From positions 124,001 to 188,000 of the forward strand of contig QWDQ01000050.1 of assembly GCA_003868215.1 (NCBI GenBank): a DNA stretch of 64,000 nt. Reading direction: 5' to 3'. Source of the stretch: Pseudophaeomoniella oleicola. Lineage: Eukaryota; Ascomycota; Eurotiomycetes; Phaeomoniellales; Phaeomoniellaceae. Shown piece after piece: positions 31,512-41,316 of the stretch; the stretch's first letter is position 1; each line of letters begins with the position of its first letter. A program made the translations under genes and the position numbers. The notes below the pieces were generated by a model. That model was not told the origin of the DNA. It saw only the letters and a list, made by a program, of their open reading frames with translations, and did not search any database.

Positions 31512-31888
31512 AGAAAGAGAGAGAGGGGGAGTCACGGAAGCATCGAGTCGGGTGTGTGTATGTGTCCCGAGTTGCTGGAGAGGACATGAGAGGAACGGAG
31601 CTTACAAACATACAACAACTTTTGTACATATATCTACCAACTAACCTACCTATCTATCCTCCCACACGTTGGCTCAAACTCCCACACCCTTGTCGAAGAT
31701 CGGGGTGGCGGGGATTGTATACCATCACTGTATATCTATCGTCTCCATCATATCGTATATCGCTTGGCCGAACCAGGAAGAATAACCCACCGTGATTTGT
31801 CTGCCTAGACGCCGGATCTATAAATGAATTGGGCCCCTACTTACTTGCTCCCCCCTCCCCCCCTTTCTTTTTCTTTTTTTTCCTTTTT
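31512..31888. other. Convergent 3' spacer between mS23 and CCE1
   Basis: A 377-base spacer with a C/T-rich end next to the CCE1 stop codon. It should hold both 3' UTRs. Confidence 0.45.
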
Positions 31889-33256
31889 CTACCTGCCCGA
31901 ATCAGAGAACCCCAAAAGCACCTTCAACTCCCTCGCTCGTGCCGTGACGCGTTCGATACCACCACCACCACTTCCACCATCAGGTTCCTGCAGCGGCAGC
32001 GTCGTCATCATGGTGGCGGCAGCATTTCGCCATTCGAGCCATGTGACGGCCGAGAGGAGGGCGTCTGCTAGGTCGTCGATTTTGTCTAGGGAAGGTGGTG
32101 GTGACGTGGATGAGGATGAAGGGGAGTTTGGTTCTGAGTTAGGGGTTGTTGGTTTGCGGGGTTTCCGCTGACGGGGTTGGTGTTGGCCGGTGGCTTTGGC
32201 GAGGAAGGGGGTGAGGATGGAGGAGTGGAGGGAGGGGTGGATGGTTAAGGGAGGGGGGATAAGAGGGGTGTTTGCTTTTTGTTGTTGTTGTTGTTGTTGT
32301 TGTTGTGGTTGTGATTGTAGTTGTGACTGGAGTAGGCGTGCGGTAACGTCGATCTTGAACGCTTTCACGGTTTCGGATTGTTTCTTCGTTTTCTTCTTCT
32401 CCGTAGATAATGACAGTGGCTGCTCGTCGTCGTCGTTGTCGAACTTGTCGAGCCAGAATCTCGTCACGCGCCCCGGGTCGATGGATTTGGTCTTCAGCAT
32501 GGTGACGCCGCGTTCGGCCGCAAGTGCTTGGAAAAGGGCGTGCAGCATGCCTTCGAACACGCCGACGCGGAGAGACCATTCAAGCACGGTTGAGGCCCCG
32601 CCTGATCGGAAGCGTTGGCGTTCGATAATGATGTGGGTGGGATTGTATTCGGAGAGGATGAAGGATGCGAATGTGTAGGCGTGGCGGGCCATGGTCTCAG
32701 GCTCGAAGGGGCCGAGTTTAGGACCGGACCGCGGCTCTGCTGCTGCTGCTTCGTCATCGAGAATATCTGCCTTGGCTTCGTCGGAACCGTGATTCGCAGC
32801 CGATATCTTACTAGGTAGGCTTGTAACATTGAGCCGCCTCCAAGCATGAAGCGTCGGAATAACCCCTTCTTCCACCATCGATTGTTCAGAAGGAACGACA
32901 ACAAACGCATAAGCCAAGTTCCGTATCCCCATGTCGATACTCAAGAGCCTCAGTCTTGACTCGCATTGCGTAGCCCTCGCTGCAGCAACCGCATCCCGTA
33001 CATTCTTGCTGATCTGTTGCTTGTTGCCTGTACTGCTGGCTCCCACAGCTATAGCCAATTCCTTCAATTCCGAGACTTTGCGTCCGCGGCTGAAATCAAG
33101 ATCTGGCGAATCCAGCTCCTTCTTCTTCTTCTGTTGCTGCTGGGCCGCGGTGCTGCTTATACTAAATACCCTTCGACAAGAATCGAGTCTTGTTCTTGGG
33201 CATAGTAGTGCTACCGTTCTCACGACGCGGGTACCGAAGCTGGATATGCTGAACAT
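31889..33256 (-). CDS. CCE1: Mitochondrial Holliday junction resolvase (Cce1/Ydc2)
   Basis: I start the protein at the ATG ending at 33256 (MFSISSFGTRVVRTVALL, a plausible mitochondrial presequence), giving 455 residues; the frame remains open 26 codons further but only with a TTG. A SAP-like segment (SELKELAIAVGASSTGNKQQISK) precedes the RNase-H-like nuclease: LLSIDMGIRNLAYAFV holds the first catalytic Asp (about D108), HIIIERQRFRSGG the Glu (about E212), and DKIDDLADALL the closing Asp cluster (about 391-398). Between the second and third motif lies a Gln run of nine (about 318-326) and a Pro/Ser-rich stretch, so the core is expanded by low-complexity sequence relative to yeast Cce1. The family resolves four-way junctions in mitochondrial DNA and affects its inheritance. 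All catalytic positions I can check are present. Confidence 0.94.
   Translation of the reverse strand: MFSISSFGTRVVRTVALLCPRTRLDSCRRVFSISSTAAQQQQKKKKELDSPDLDFSRGRKVSELKELAIAVGASSTGNKQQISKNVRDAVAAARATQCESRLRLLSIDMGIRNLAYAFVVVPSEQSMVEEGVIPTLHAWRRLNVTSLPSKISAANHGSDEAKADILDDEAAAAEPRSGPKLGPFEPETMARHAYTFASFILSEYNPTHIIIERQRFRSGGASTVLEWSLRVGVFEGMLHALFQALAAERGVTMLKTKSIDPGRVTRFWLDKFDNDDDEQPLSLSTEKKKTKKQSETVKAFKIDVTARLLQSQLQSQPQQQQQQQQQKANTPLIPPPLTIHPSLHSSILTPFLAKATGQHQPRQRKPRKPTTPNSEPNSPSSSSTSPPPSLDKIDDLADALLSAVTWLEWRNAAATMMTTLPLQEPDGGSGGGGIERVTARARELKVLLGFSDSGR
32279..32305 (-). repeat. (CAA)9 coding repeat in CCE1
   Basis: Nine perfect CAA codons on the minus strand encode the Gln run of the resolvase. 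The unit and the copy number are the same as in the RPS22 leader repeat. Confidence 0.9.
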
Positions 33257-33948
33257 GCCAGAAATCCCATTGAAAGCGAAAGACTTGGGCGCTTGCAGCT
33301 CACTATATATTTGTTCATTCAGGGCATGTTCCAATGCATCCAGAAGCCTCCCTTTACAGGATCCCAGGACCTACTTATGCGCGTGAATTTGACACACAGT
33401 GAGCGTAGTGTAAGGATTGTTGTGTCGTTGAGGATTGCTACGTCTTTATTTATTCGTTCTTGGCAACCCCTATCTTACCCGAAAAAACAACGTCAGTAAG
33501 GAGAATCAACACGTCGAATCAAACATGATAGCATCTTTGTCATTATATAACGCTTAGAAAAGAGCCAGGGTATCTTATGCTAGGAAACGCCCCAAGTACA
33601 CAATCGTCATGAGATGGCCGTTACCTCTTGCATCGTTTGGCGATATTTGATACCACCGTAAGTCGCTGTCAATATGTCGGGGAACAACATTCGTCACCTC
33701 CTCTCTGCTACTAGAGAAGAGGAAGAGCTAATGGTGTTATTGAAAGGCAACCTTCTTGCATCTTGCCGGGTATAAGGTCTCCCAGAGCCATAATATCGGT
33801 CTTAACATTCCGCCACCGTAGCGAACCCTGCAGACCTACACTTTCGGCAATCATCCCAGTTTGAGCATGAGTAGCGTGTTCGGCGATAGAGATAGGGTGT
33901 AATTTTATAAGTCATTGCTTTGAGACTCAGCTGGCCAATACGAGGCGT
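33257..33948. other. Spacer between CCE1 start and the first Zn2Cys6 gene
   Basis: About 690 bases with the CCE1 promoter and the 3' flank of the regulator (both minus strand). Nothing further recognised. Confidence 0.4.
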
Positions 33949-36495
33949 TTAGCCGTTTCGAATATTGCTGCCGTTGTAAATTGTCCGAGCATCATCAACA
34001 ACGTATTGCGATACATCTGGAACCTGATTGCCAGTCTCCAGAGAAGCCATTAATTCTCTTTGCTGCTGTTGACTCAAAGTTGACTGGTCTGAGGGGGCCG
34101 CAAAGAAGCTCTGATGCATATATCTCGAGTATTCTTCGCCTATAGAGCCCAACCATGTCTTCTCGTCCAGCCCTCCTGAAGTATCAGGCCATGGCAAAGC
34201 AGAGGTATCCATTGGGACGACTACAGACCATTGTGGGAGGGACATTTGGGCAGGAAGAGCGTTTCCGTAGGAGGGTTGAGACGTTGTTTCAAGATAGAGT
34301 GATTGGCCTGGCTCGGGCTGTGTTTGCCGATATAGAGAGGAAGGCGAGGACAGCGATTGGGGGGTCATGCCACCATGCAGTGAGGAAGCTGTTTGAATGG
34401 TTGCAGACGAGGTGGCAGTAGATCGTGGTGGTTCATGATGAGGGTTCTGGGGATGCGGAGGCGTCGGTAGCACGGAAGTTTCATGCTGCGAGGTATGACT
34501 GGCTGGGCTCTGGGCAGATGGAGTGACAACATCTTGTGTTGATGTCGGTGATGTCTTGTTCGAAGGCGAAGCTATCACATAAGATGTGTCACTCCGATAG
34601 GCTTGTAGACAACCGGCGATCAGGCTCCGATATAATTGTAGAGCAGATAGCACCCCCGGCCACCGGTCCGAACATAGGCCGAGACCCTCCATTGCCATGT
34701 CGACGTGCGGTTTAACTTCGGTAAAAGGATGTTGCTGACGGATCGCGGGATATGATAGAGTCCATAGTGTGGTGTTAAGTTCCATACAGATGGTTAGTGT
34801 GAAGATCCAGGTTACTGGGACGGCTTTTGTTTTGAGCTGTTGGTACATGAAACTTATGTTTGTTACAGCCGCATCATAACACCTCTTAGCTGCGTCAAGC
34901 GACGGTTCCGGTATCTGTGGACTTGGCCGGTATAGAAGGATAATCATGGTGTTTAGCCGCACTTGGAACCTATTGAGGTGATATGTTAACGACAATCTTC
35001 CCGAAGACAATACCGACGCATACCAGAGCGGGCTGAATCCACTGCCTTCATCCTGCCTCGGGCAAGACGCTACCCAGTTATCCAGTTTTGATTCCATATC
35101 CCTGAACCATTGGTCTTTGTCGCTCGTGGGATAGCTCCTTTTTTTGAGGTACAACATCCGCCGAATCTCTGCCTGCAAAAGCCGCATACGGAAGAAATGA
35201 ATAGAGATACATTTCTTCATTATCGACTGTGCTCCAGGGAGAATACCGTCAGGGGTGATGAAGCGGTCATCGCACGTTTCGAAGAAATTGGTATTGATGT
35301 GATCCACGCTGATGCCAAAACAGCTTGGGCGACCAAGACTGTGAGATAATCCGTACTCCATGGAAAGTGTTACCCAATACAACCTGCGGCGCATGTCAAT
35401 TTCCAGGGTATTGTATCGAGCGCCGGTCGGAGAATATTCAATTGTCTCCTCATCACACAGTCCAAGATCTTGACACAATCTTGCAGCAAATCCCACGATC
35501 CAGTAGGAGGCTGTTCTCGTAGGGGTCAAAGTTGAATACTGCGCCATTAACGCGAAACATTGCAAGGTACTGACGTCCATCCTTTCAAGACTCTTTTCAA
35601 GGTAGAGCAGTGCGGCTAGATAGTAGCTGTCTGCCAAACCTGCGTATTGTGTATCAAGCATTTGCATGCTATTCGCAATTACCATACGCAGCTGGAAATT
35701 CTTAGAGGGGTCTGTAGATCCATTGAACACCTCTTCGACTTCGTTCCGAAACGTAGGCTCGTGAAGTACGGGTAACATATACTGGCCTGAACATGTTAGC
35801 CTGCACCAGATTACTTATACCCGAGAGCCATCACCTTTGACCATGTACAAATCGACAAGTCTTTCTATCAAATCACGACTGGGAAGATCATTCGCAGGAA
35901 CCGAACTGATCAACGGATACACTTTGGATGTAGGCTTTCCACTTTCGTCGCTAAACGTCTTCTTGATGTCCAATGCCATGACCTGGGGTACGACTTCTCG
36001 AATGCTTTTGCTGGAGGTATGTTGCTTTGCTAGTTCCATTACAAGCCTCGTAATAGCAATTCCACTCGACGGACCTAAATATCGAGATTCATCATATTCA
36101 CTGAACTTGATCGAAGCGCCCCCGCGGATCAATACTTCAGCATCTGGAGCAGGGTGCTGTTCTTTTTCCAGATTTTGAAGGTCTTGTTGTAATTGCGCCA
36201 GTGTCCGTTGTAGGGATGTAATGTATGTTCGAGGGATCAGTCGATTCTTAGATGGATCAAAATACTCGCATCGCGCATTACTACGCTCGCATGGCTCACA
36301 TCTCGGTAGCCCCGGGTCGCACCTCGTCTTTCGCTAAATCATTTGTCAATTTGGAACAAGATATTAAAACCACTCGAGGCGCCTAACCTGACGGCATCGC
36401 ACACATGCCGTGACAGTATGGTACAGCTTATCCGGCTGCTTTGAGGGTGGTTCGACAGTTGCACTGGCCGATCCCCGTTGTTGCGAAGCGCTCAT
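33949..36495 (-). CDS. Zn2Cys6 transcription factor with fungal-specific regulatory domain
   Basis: Three exons on the minus strand, 36495-36388, 36333-35835 and 35786-33949, give 814 residues. Intron 1 (GTTAGG...TTTAG) splits the zinc cluster and intron 2 (GTGATG...TTCAG) follows YMVKG. The binuclear cluster is C31-x2-C34-x6-C41-x6-C48-x2-C51-x6-C58 with the basic RQRKTR. A coiled-coil dimerisation segment (SLQRTLAQLQQDLQNLEKEQ) comes next. The middle homology domain has LPVLHEPTFRNEV, CFALMAQYS, WIVGFAARLCQDLGL and RRRLYWVTLSMEYGLS. The last 200 residues are Ser/Pro/Gln-rich, likely an activation region. The layout resembles Ppr1/xylanolytic-activator type regulators; the target pathway is not shown. 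It diverges from a second regulator at 38075. Confidence 0.93.
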
Positions 36496-36985
36496 TGCAG
36501 AAACGTCCGTGGTTCACAGTCGTCGCATTGCCCTTGCTTGAATTGCGCGGTACGCAACGCTGCGTCCAAGGTTGAACACAGTCAAAGTTTACCCACGATT
36601 TGTTGATTGAATCATTTCTTGTCATATTCTTGGGAGATGCTCCAGTAGACCCGGGCCAGTGACCTCAGATGATGGAGATTCAATCGCAAATGGACCGCGT
36701 TATCTTAGGTACGGACTCGCGGAGTATGACGAAGAACCACTGACCCGTAGGCAAGACGCTCCTCTATTACTGCACTACGTGAACCTACCGATAACCTAAC
36801 CTTTGTTACCTAAACCCACCTGGGCAATGCTGGAAAGGATGGGGGGAAATCCCCTCCCGAAAAGGGCCAACCTTGAGCCAAATGGGACCCCTAAGGTGCC
36901 TAATACACAGTAGTGAAAGGCAATGTATCGAACTACCATGGTACGCTCAATGGCCACAATTGAGCCCTCTCTCATGTCTACTACG

Positions 36986-37000
36986 TACCTAGGTACCTAG
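36986..37000. repeat. TACCTAGGTACCTAG palindromic element
   Basis: Contains the 10-base perfect palindrome TAGGTACCTA. About 490 bases from the start of the minus-strand regulator. Confidence 0.85.
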
Positions 37001-37201
37001 TAAACGAGGTGGGGTAAAGCTCACCTTCACCTGCGCCTAGATGATCTGACCGTTAGAGAGAACAGCGTAGGGAGTATAAGCGGGTGAACTCTTCTATCTA
37101 TGTAGATACATAGGTTCTTAAGTAAGATAGTATACAATCCAGAGAGATAGTAGATAGAATTTCACTGAGCAGGAAGTAACTATGTCCGTCATATATACCA
37201 G

Positions 37202-37227
37202 TACCTACCTAGGTACCTAGGTACCTA
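37202..37227. repeat. Tandem TAGGTACC palindromic array
   Basis: Two overlapping TAGGTACCTA palindromes preceded by TACCTACC, about 850 bases before the plus-strand regulator. Confidence 0.85.
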
Positions 37228-38074
37228 CAAGCCTAAAGTAGGTGACTTGAGATGAGTACAATCATAATGATATAGAGTGCAACAGAAACAGAAAGACCGA
37301 TATCTGATCGGTATTGGTTTTTAGCCTGCGAAGATCAGAGAGCCTTGATTCCCCTTTCGGTTCCTGAAGACTTTCCAAGGGCTAGACTCTCCTACTGATA
37401 ATGATGGCCATTACTGCGTAGTACAACTAAACGGTCGATGTTTCCGGTCTCCCGCTGCCGCCGCTCTTTCGCAAGTAGCCAATCATCCCCGTGATATAGG
37501 CTGAGGATATGATGGTGGCTTGACACACGGTCTGCAACAGAGAAGACCTGAGAACGCCCAGGCTGTTCGGATTCGTTTTGCCGATTCGACAGTTCCATAG
37601 CGCAGAAAGGCAAACAACAGCTGGATCACAGTGCACAGGACGCCTTCTGGTGGTGGTTTGGTAGTCTTCATTGTAGATAGGCGTCCCCATCAGCGATCTC
37701 TATGTCACTTCCAACATCAGGTTTGACAGAACATCCACCATCCGGAATCAACCCATGGGAATTCGCCTTCAGTTGGAAGTCTATCACCAGCATTTCCGGC
37801 CTTGGACAGGCTTGATTGGCTATCGCTTCTGCTCCAATTACCTCGGTGTCACCACATCAGAGCGATGCACGTATCAAATCGTACGGTTGAGCATTCTTTC
37901 CGCCTTCCACGCAATCCTCGACACTAGATCACTTGTCGGGAATCTTCTAGATTCAAATGTGTCGCTCGCAGTTCAATATCTACAGAAGCTAAACAAGTTC
38001 TGAAACTTATCTCTAGTAAGAGATACCTTGGCTACATTGGCATCAACGCTGAGGCCAGCTGGAGAGAGGCCAAG

Positions 38075-40210
38075 ATGACAAAGTCCGAGACCGTAGAGTC
38101 GCTTCTTTCACCTTCGCTGAGGGTCAGTCGGCCAGTGGCAGCATGCTCAAGGTGTCGAGGGGCCAAGATTAAGTGTGACGGGAAGTTACCTGCATGCACC
38201 GCCTGTGAGAAGGTCGGCAAAGCAGAGAGCTGCTCTAGTGCGAACGACGATTTTGCACGGGGAAAGGAGCGCAGTTACGTTGCAGCCTTGGAGGGGGCTT
38301 GTGAACGTCTACAGAAAAGAGTTGCAGAGCTTCGTGCTGCTCAAGATCTGGATACGTTGACCGACAGCTCAGGCAATGCCACAGCTTTGAAGCATCGTAG
38401 AAGGGGACGCCACCACAAACAGGAAGTATCAGACGTAGATGATCTAGTTGGGGATTTTGGATTCTTATCGGTCAATGCCACAAGCCGAGATTTCCATGGC
38501 TTCCCGGGAACGATGTCTTGGGCAAAACTACTCTTGAAGATGGTTACTAAGAAGCCTCTGTCTTCGCTTGACTCGCAGGGCCTCCCCCCAAGGTATCATG
38601 CAACGCAGCTGATTCAACTATATCTCGATACCGTCTATATGCTCCTTCCATTTATCTCGGAGACAGAACTTTTAGGCTCTCTCAGCGCTGTGTATCAAGA
38701 CGCCGGGCGACAAGCGAAACCAATGGATCACTGGACGATTCGCATGGTGCTTGCTATAGCCTGGGGTTCTATGGCACAATCCAGAAGGGACCCATCACAC
38801 CAGCGCGCTCTAGAACAGGTTTCTCTTGCGCTTCAGGTCGCCGAGGATGTCCTGCATCCAGGTTCCATGACCGGCCTTCAGGCAGTACTCCTGCTCACAC
38901 AATACTCTCTACTTGATGCTGAACACTTCCGCAGCTGGTATCTCATTGGAATTGCGTCGCGAGTACTCGTCGATCTTGGACTACATCAAGATCCCGCTCT
39001 GAATAACAAAGTCTCCAGAGATGTTCTGGAGATACGCCGACGCATTTTCCATTCCTTATACTGTATGGATCGTCATATCAGTATGGCAAGTTTTCGTGCT
39101 TTTTCTTTGACAGATGACTCTACAGCAGTTGGCCTACCTGGTGAGCAGCTTTCCCCTTTGACATCAGCTCAGTCACGGGGTAAGCATGAGTTCCAACAAG
39201 GCCTCTTTTTACGTTCTGTCCAACCATCAATACTTTTGTGCCAAATTCGAAGAATCCAATCCCACGCCTATCAGGAGCTGTACCAATCCAGCCGCCAACC
39301 GTGGTCCAACCCATCCTCAGGCGAAGCCTATATATGGTCTGTGCTCGCAGCTGCACAAAATTGGTACGGGGACCTACCTTGCAATATGTCTCGACAGCAT
39401 ATGGATTTCTTTGAGATAGAGTATCTTTACACTCAAAGTTTCATACTCAGCCCATCTATCCGGATGCCTCACATACCAGACCTGCACAAAGGGCTCCTTT
39501 TTGAGAAGTCCATCAACTTTGCCGAGAAATTGCACTCAGTAGTGCAGAACAGCGATTGGCGTCTTTTCTTGACTTCTTCCGTCATTGAACGCATGAACAA
39601 CGTGGGGAAAGCTTTCCTAGATATCCTCTGGAGTAATGACAACAAGGTGCTTTCGGGCAAGATATCACAGTCAACTCCGACCTCCCCAGATGCTTCAGCT
39701 CCTCGACCTCCACCTTATAGCCCAGTCACAGACATGGCCAGTAATGTGAGCCGTGCCCTTCATTTCTTCGACATCACCATTGAAGTCCTCGGATACGCTC
39801 GCCAGCTCTGGGGCATTGGTCGGTTCCGAGCTGAATATGAACAAAAAGCAGCACCTATCATCAAAAAATTAAGGCTGAAGCATAGCGAACTACAAGAGCG
39901 GCGTACCGACAGTCAACCCCGGCAGCCGGTTAGCTCTCGCCTACCAGCCTCGTATCATCAGTCAGCACTTCCTCTACCTCCGCTATCACAAGAGTCAGAT
40001 GAAGTATTGCCATGGCAGAATACAGCTTATCCAGTACCAGCAACGATGATGGGCCAAAGTCAAGCATTGGAGAGTTACTCGGATCAAGCCCTACAACCAC
40101 AGACTTCGTCGGCATTTGGTCCACGGCTTCCACCACAATACTATCAACATCATGATCAGCGCTATACACAGAATTATCCATATTCGTCAGGGAGACACCC
40201 AGATACTTGA
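38075..40210 (+). CDS. Zn2Cys6 transcription factor, single exon
   Basis: 711 residues from ATG in the context AAGATGACA. The zinc cluster is C24-x2-C27-x6-C34-x6-C41-x2-C44-x8-C53 with RGAKIKCDGKLPACTACE. It is followed by ERSYVAALEGACERLQKRVAEL, a coiled coil for dimerisation. The fungal-specific domain spans about 180 to 420: LIQLYLDTVYMLLPFISETEL, QAVLLLTQYSLL, WYLIGIASRVLVDLGLHQD and RRRIFHSLYCMDRHISMASFRAFSLTDD. The C-terminal 110 residues are Gln/Ser/Pro/Tyr-rich, likely for activation. No intron is needed. The type is close to regulators of secondary or carbon metabolism, but I see no linked metabolic cluster, so the target is unknown. Its start faces that of the regulator at 36495. 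Confidence 0.94.
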   Translation: MTKSETVESLLSPSLRVSRPVAACSRCRGAKIKCDGKLPACTACEKVGKAESCSSANDDFARGKERSYVAALEGACERLQKRVAELRAAQDLDTLTDSSGNATALKHRRRGRHHKQEVSDVDDLVGDFGFLSVNATSRDFHGFPGTMSWAKLLLKMVTKKPLSSLDSQGLPPRYHATQLIQLYLDTVYMLLPFISETELLGSLSAVYQDAGRQAKPMDHWTIRMVLAIAWGSMAQSRRDPSHQRALEQVSLALQVAEDVLHPGSMTGLQAVLLLTQYSLLDAEHFRSWYLIGIASRVLVDLGLHQDPALNNKVSRDVLEIRRRIFHSLYCMDRHISMASFRAFSLTDDSTAVGLPGEQLSPLTSAQSRGKHEFQQGLFLRSVQPSILLCQIRRIQSHAYQELYQSSRQPWSNPSSGEAYIWSVLAAAQNWYGDLPCNMSRQHMDFFEIEYLYTQSFILSPSIRMPHIPDLHKGLLFEKSINFAEKLHSVVQNSDWRLFLTSSVIERMNNVGKAFLDILWSNDNKVLSGKISQSTPTSPDASAPRPPPYSPVTDMASNVSRALHFFDITIEVLGYARQLWGIGRFRAEYEQKAAPIIKKLRLKHSELQERRTDSQPRQPVSSRLPASYHQSALPLPPLSQESDEVLPWQNTAYPVPATMMGQSQALESYSDQALQPQTSSAFGPRLPPQYYQHHDQRYTQNYPYSSGRHPDT

Positions 40211-40294
40211 CACAGCATATATAACCATCCTCATATTACAAAATCTGACTGGACCAGACATCTAGAACTTTTGCTGATTAGAAGTTGCCAATGT

Positions 40295-40909
40295 TTATGC
40301 AAGGTCGCCACTTTCTAGGAGCTGTGACCTCTCCGATTCGACGGGGCCATTCTTGGTAGAGCGGCGTCTCCCCAAACATCGCCCTGATAATCGTCTTATC
40401 AACAAGTCGGGCCTGAGTTGGTAGAGGTTCCTTCTGAAGGGCCAGCTCTCTCCCTGCCTCCGAGTCCATACCTTCTTCAACCTTTTACAGGCAACGATGG
40501 CTGCCCAGGAAAGACCAATGGCCGTCAAGGTTCCAAAGACGCTAACCCAAACGCTTAGAAAGGTGATAGTGCTAGCATGGCAGCCAAGGCCATGGCTCCG
40601 TAATTCGAATCTCTCTGAACGATCTGGACATATATTCCTACTCCAAATTGGCGACAAGAGCTGTGGTCTGCTCAAACCAGGAACACATGTACCGCTGGTT
40701 GGACAATAAACACACGGGTGTTTTGGAAGAAAATCATCGTCCACTAGTCCATTCGGATCAAAGGTTGGAATTACGGAGGAGGCCGATAAAGAGGCTGGGT
40801 ACCTGACCGAGAGACACGAAGAACAAGATTGACGTGACCAGCATAACGATAGCAAAGTATCATAATCCAATGCTGAGGTGATATTGTCTGCTGAAGAGAG
40901 AAATGCCAT
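40295..40909 (-). CDS. Small PSI-like Cys-rich membrane protein
   Basis: A single exon, 204 residues, ATG at 40909. There is no cleavable signal peptide. Residues 23 to 110 carry eight Cys (23, 29, 32, 66, 69, 75, 94, 110) in the order CWSRQSCSSCL ... CVYCPTSGTCVP ... ICP ... GLGCHASTIT, the plan of a PSI (plexin-type) knot found in an uncharacterised Pezizomycotina family. One membrane segment (about 114-140) is followed by the basic stop-transfer CKRLKKVW and a basic cytosolic tail, giving an outside N-terminus. Compared with the usual spacing, about 30 residues (SVRYPASLSASSV to KHP) are inserted between the first Cys triplet and CVYCP. I found no donor-acceptor pair that would remove them cleanly. 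Its 3' end lies only 84 bases from the end of the regulator at 40210. Confidence 0.8.
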   Translation of the reverse strand: MAFLSSADNITSALDYDTLLSLCWSRQSCSSCLSVRYPASLSASSVIPTFDPNGLVDDDFLPKHPCVYCPTSGTCVPGLSRPQLLSPIWSRNICPDRSERFELRSHGLGCHASTITFLSVWVSVFGTLTAIGLSWAAIVACKRLKKVWTRRQGESWPFRRNLYQLRPDLLIRRLSGRCLGRRRSTKNGPVESERSQLLESGDLA

Positions 40910-41316
40910 TGAAGTTGATATAGCAGTGGCTCATGTGTTGTACCCAGGTGATGAGAAACGACACTCAGTTTGTGTCCACGTCCCTCAGCCCATTGAGCGT
41001 TTGATGCTGTGAAGTGCTGTCTTTCGGGATCAGATTCACAAGTAGCGAGGTAATTAGGTAGAGCTAGAGTTAAATATAGCCCGGAGGTTAACCCGCCATA
41101 CCTACCGCAAGCGGTGGCATACCCCCGAGAGCCACATGGTCTGTGCTTCTTAGCATGTCGGGGAACGGTCAGGGCTCATCTACACAAGAAATCATACCAC
41201 TGATAGACAAACGATCGCATCTCGTCGTTCACCACTTTATTCTGCTTCCTTTTTACTGATTCACAAGTACTTGGCCTATTCAATGTTTATATCCAGCTTC
41301 CAGATGTGACCGTACG
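40910..41316. promoter_or_regulatory. Shared promoter region of the PSI-like gene and BUD6
   Basis: A 407-base spacer from which the two genes diverge. No specific motif stands out. Confidence 0.45.

Larger units (their letters stand above)
36496..38074. promoter_or_regulatory. Shared upstream region of two divergent regulators, with TAGGTACCTA palindromes
   Basis: This 1.58 kb spacer separates two Zn2Cys6 genes transcribed away from each other. It contains three copies of the perfect palindrome TAGGTACCTA (36990-36999, 37210-37219, 37218-37227; the last two overlap by two bases). Short minus-strand frames at 37392-37690 show no family character. Co-regulation or mutual control of the two genes is conceivable. 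Confidence 0.5.

Noticed and set aside
34155-34421. Plus-strand frame of 88 codons with an ATG
   Set aside because: It lies wholly inside the coding sequence of the minus-strand Zn2Cys6 regulator, opposite its Ser/Pro-rich tail.
33949-40210. A biosynthetic gene cluster around the two regulators
   Set aside because: Neighbours are a resolvase, a PSI-like membrane protein and BUD6; no synthase, oxidase or transporter lies beside them.
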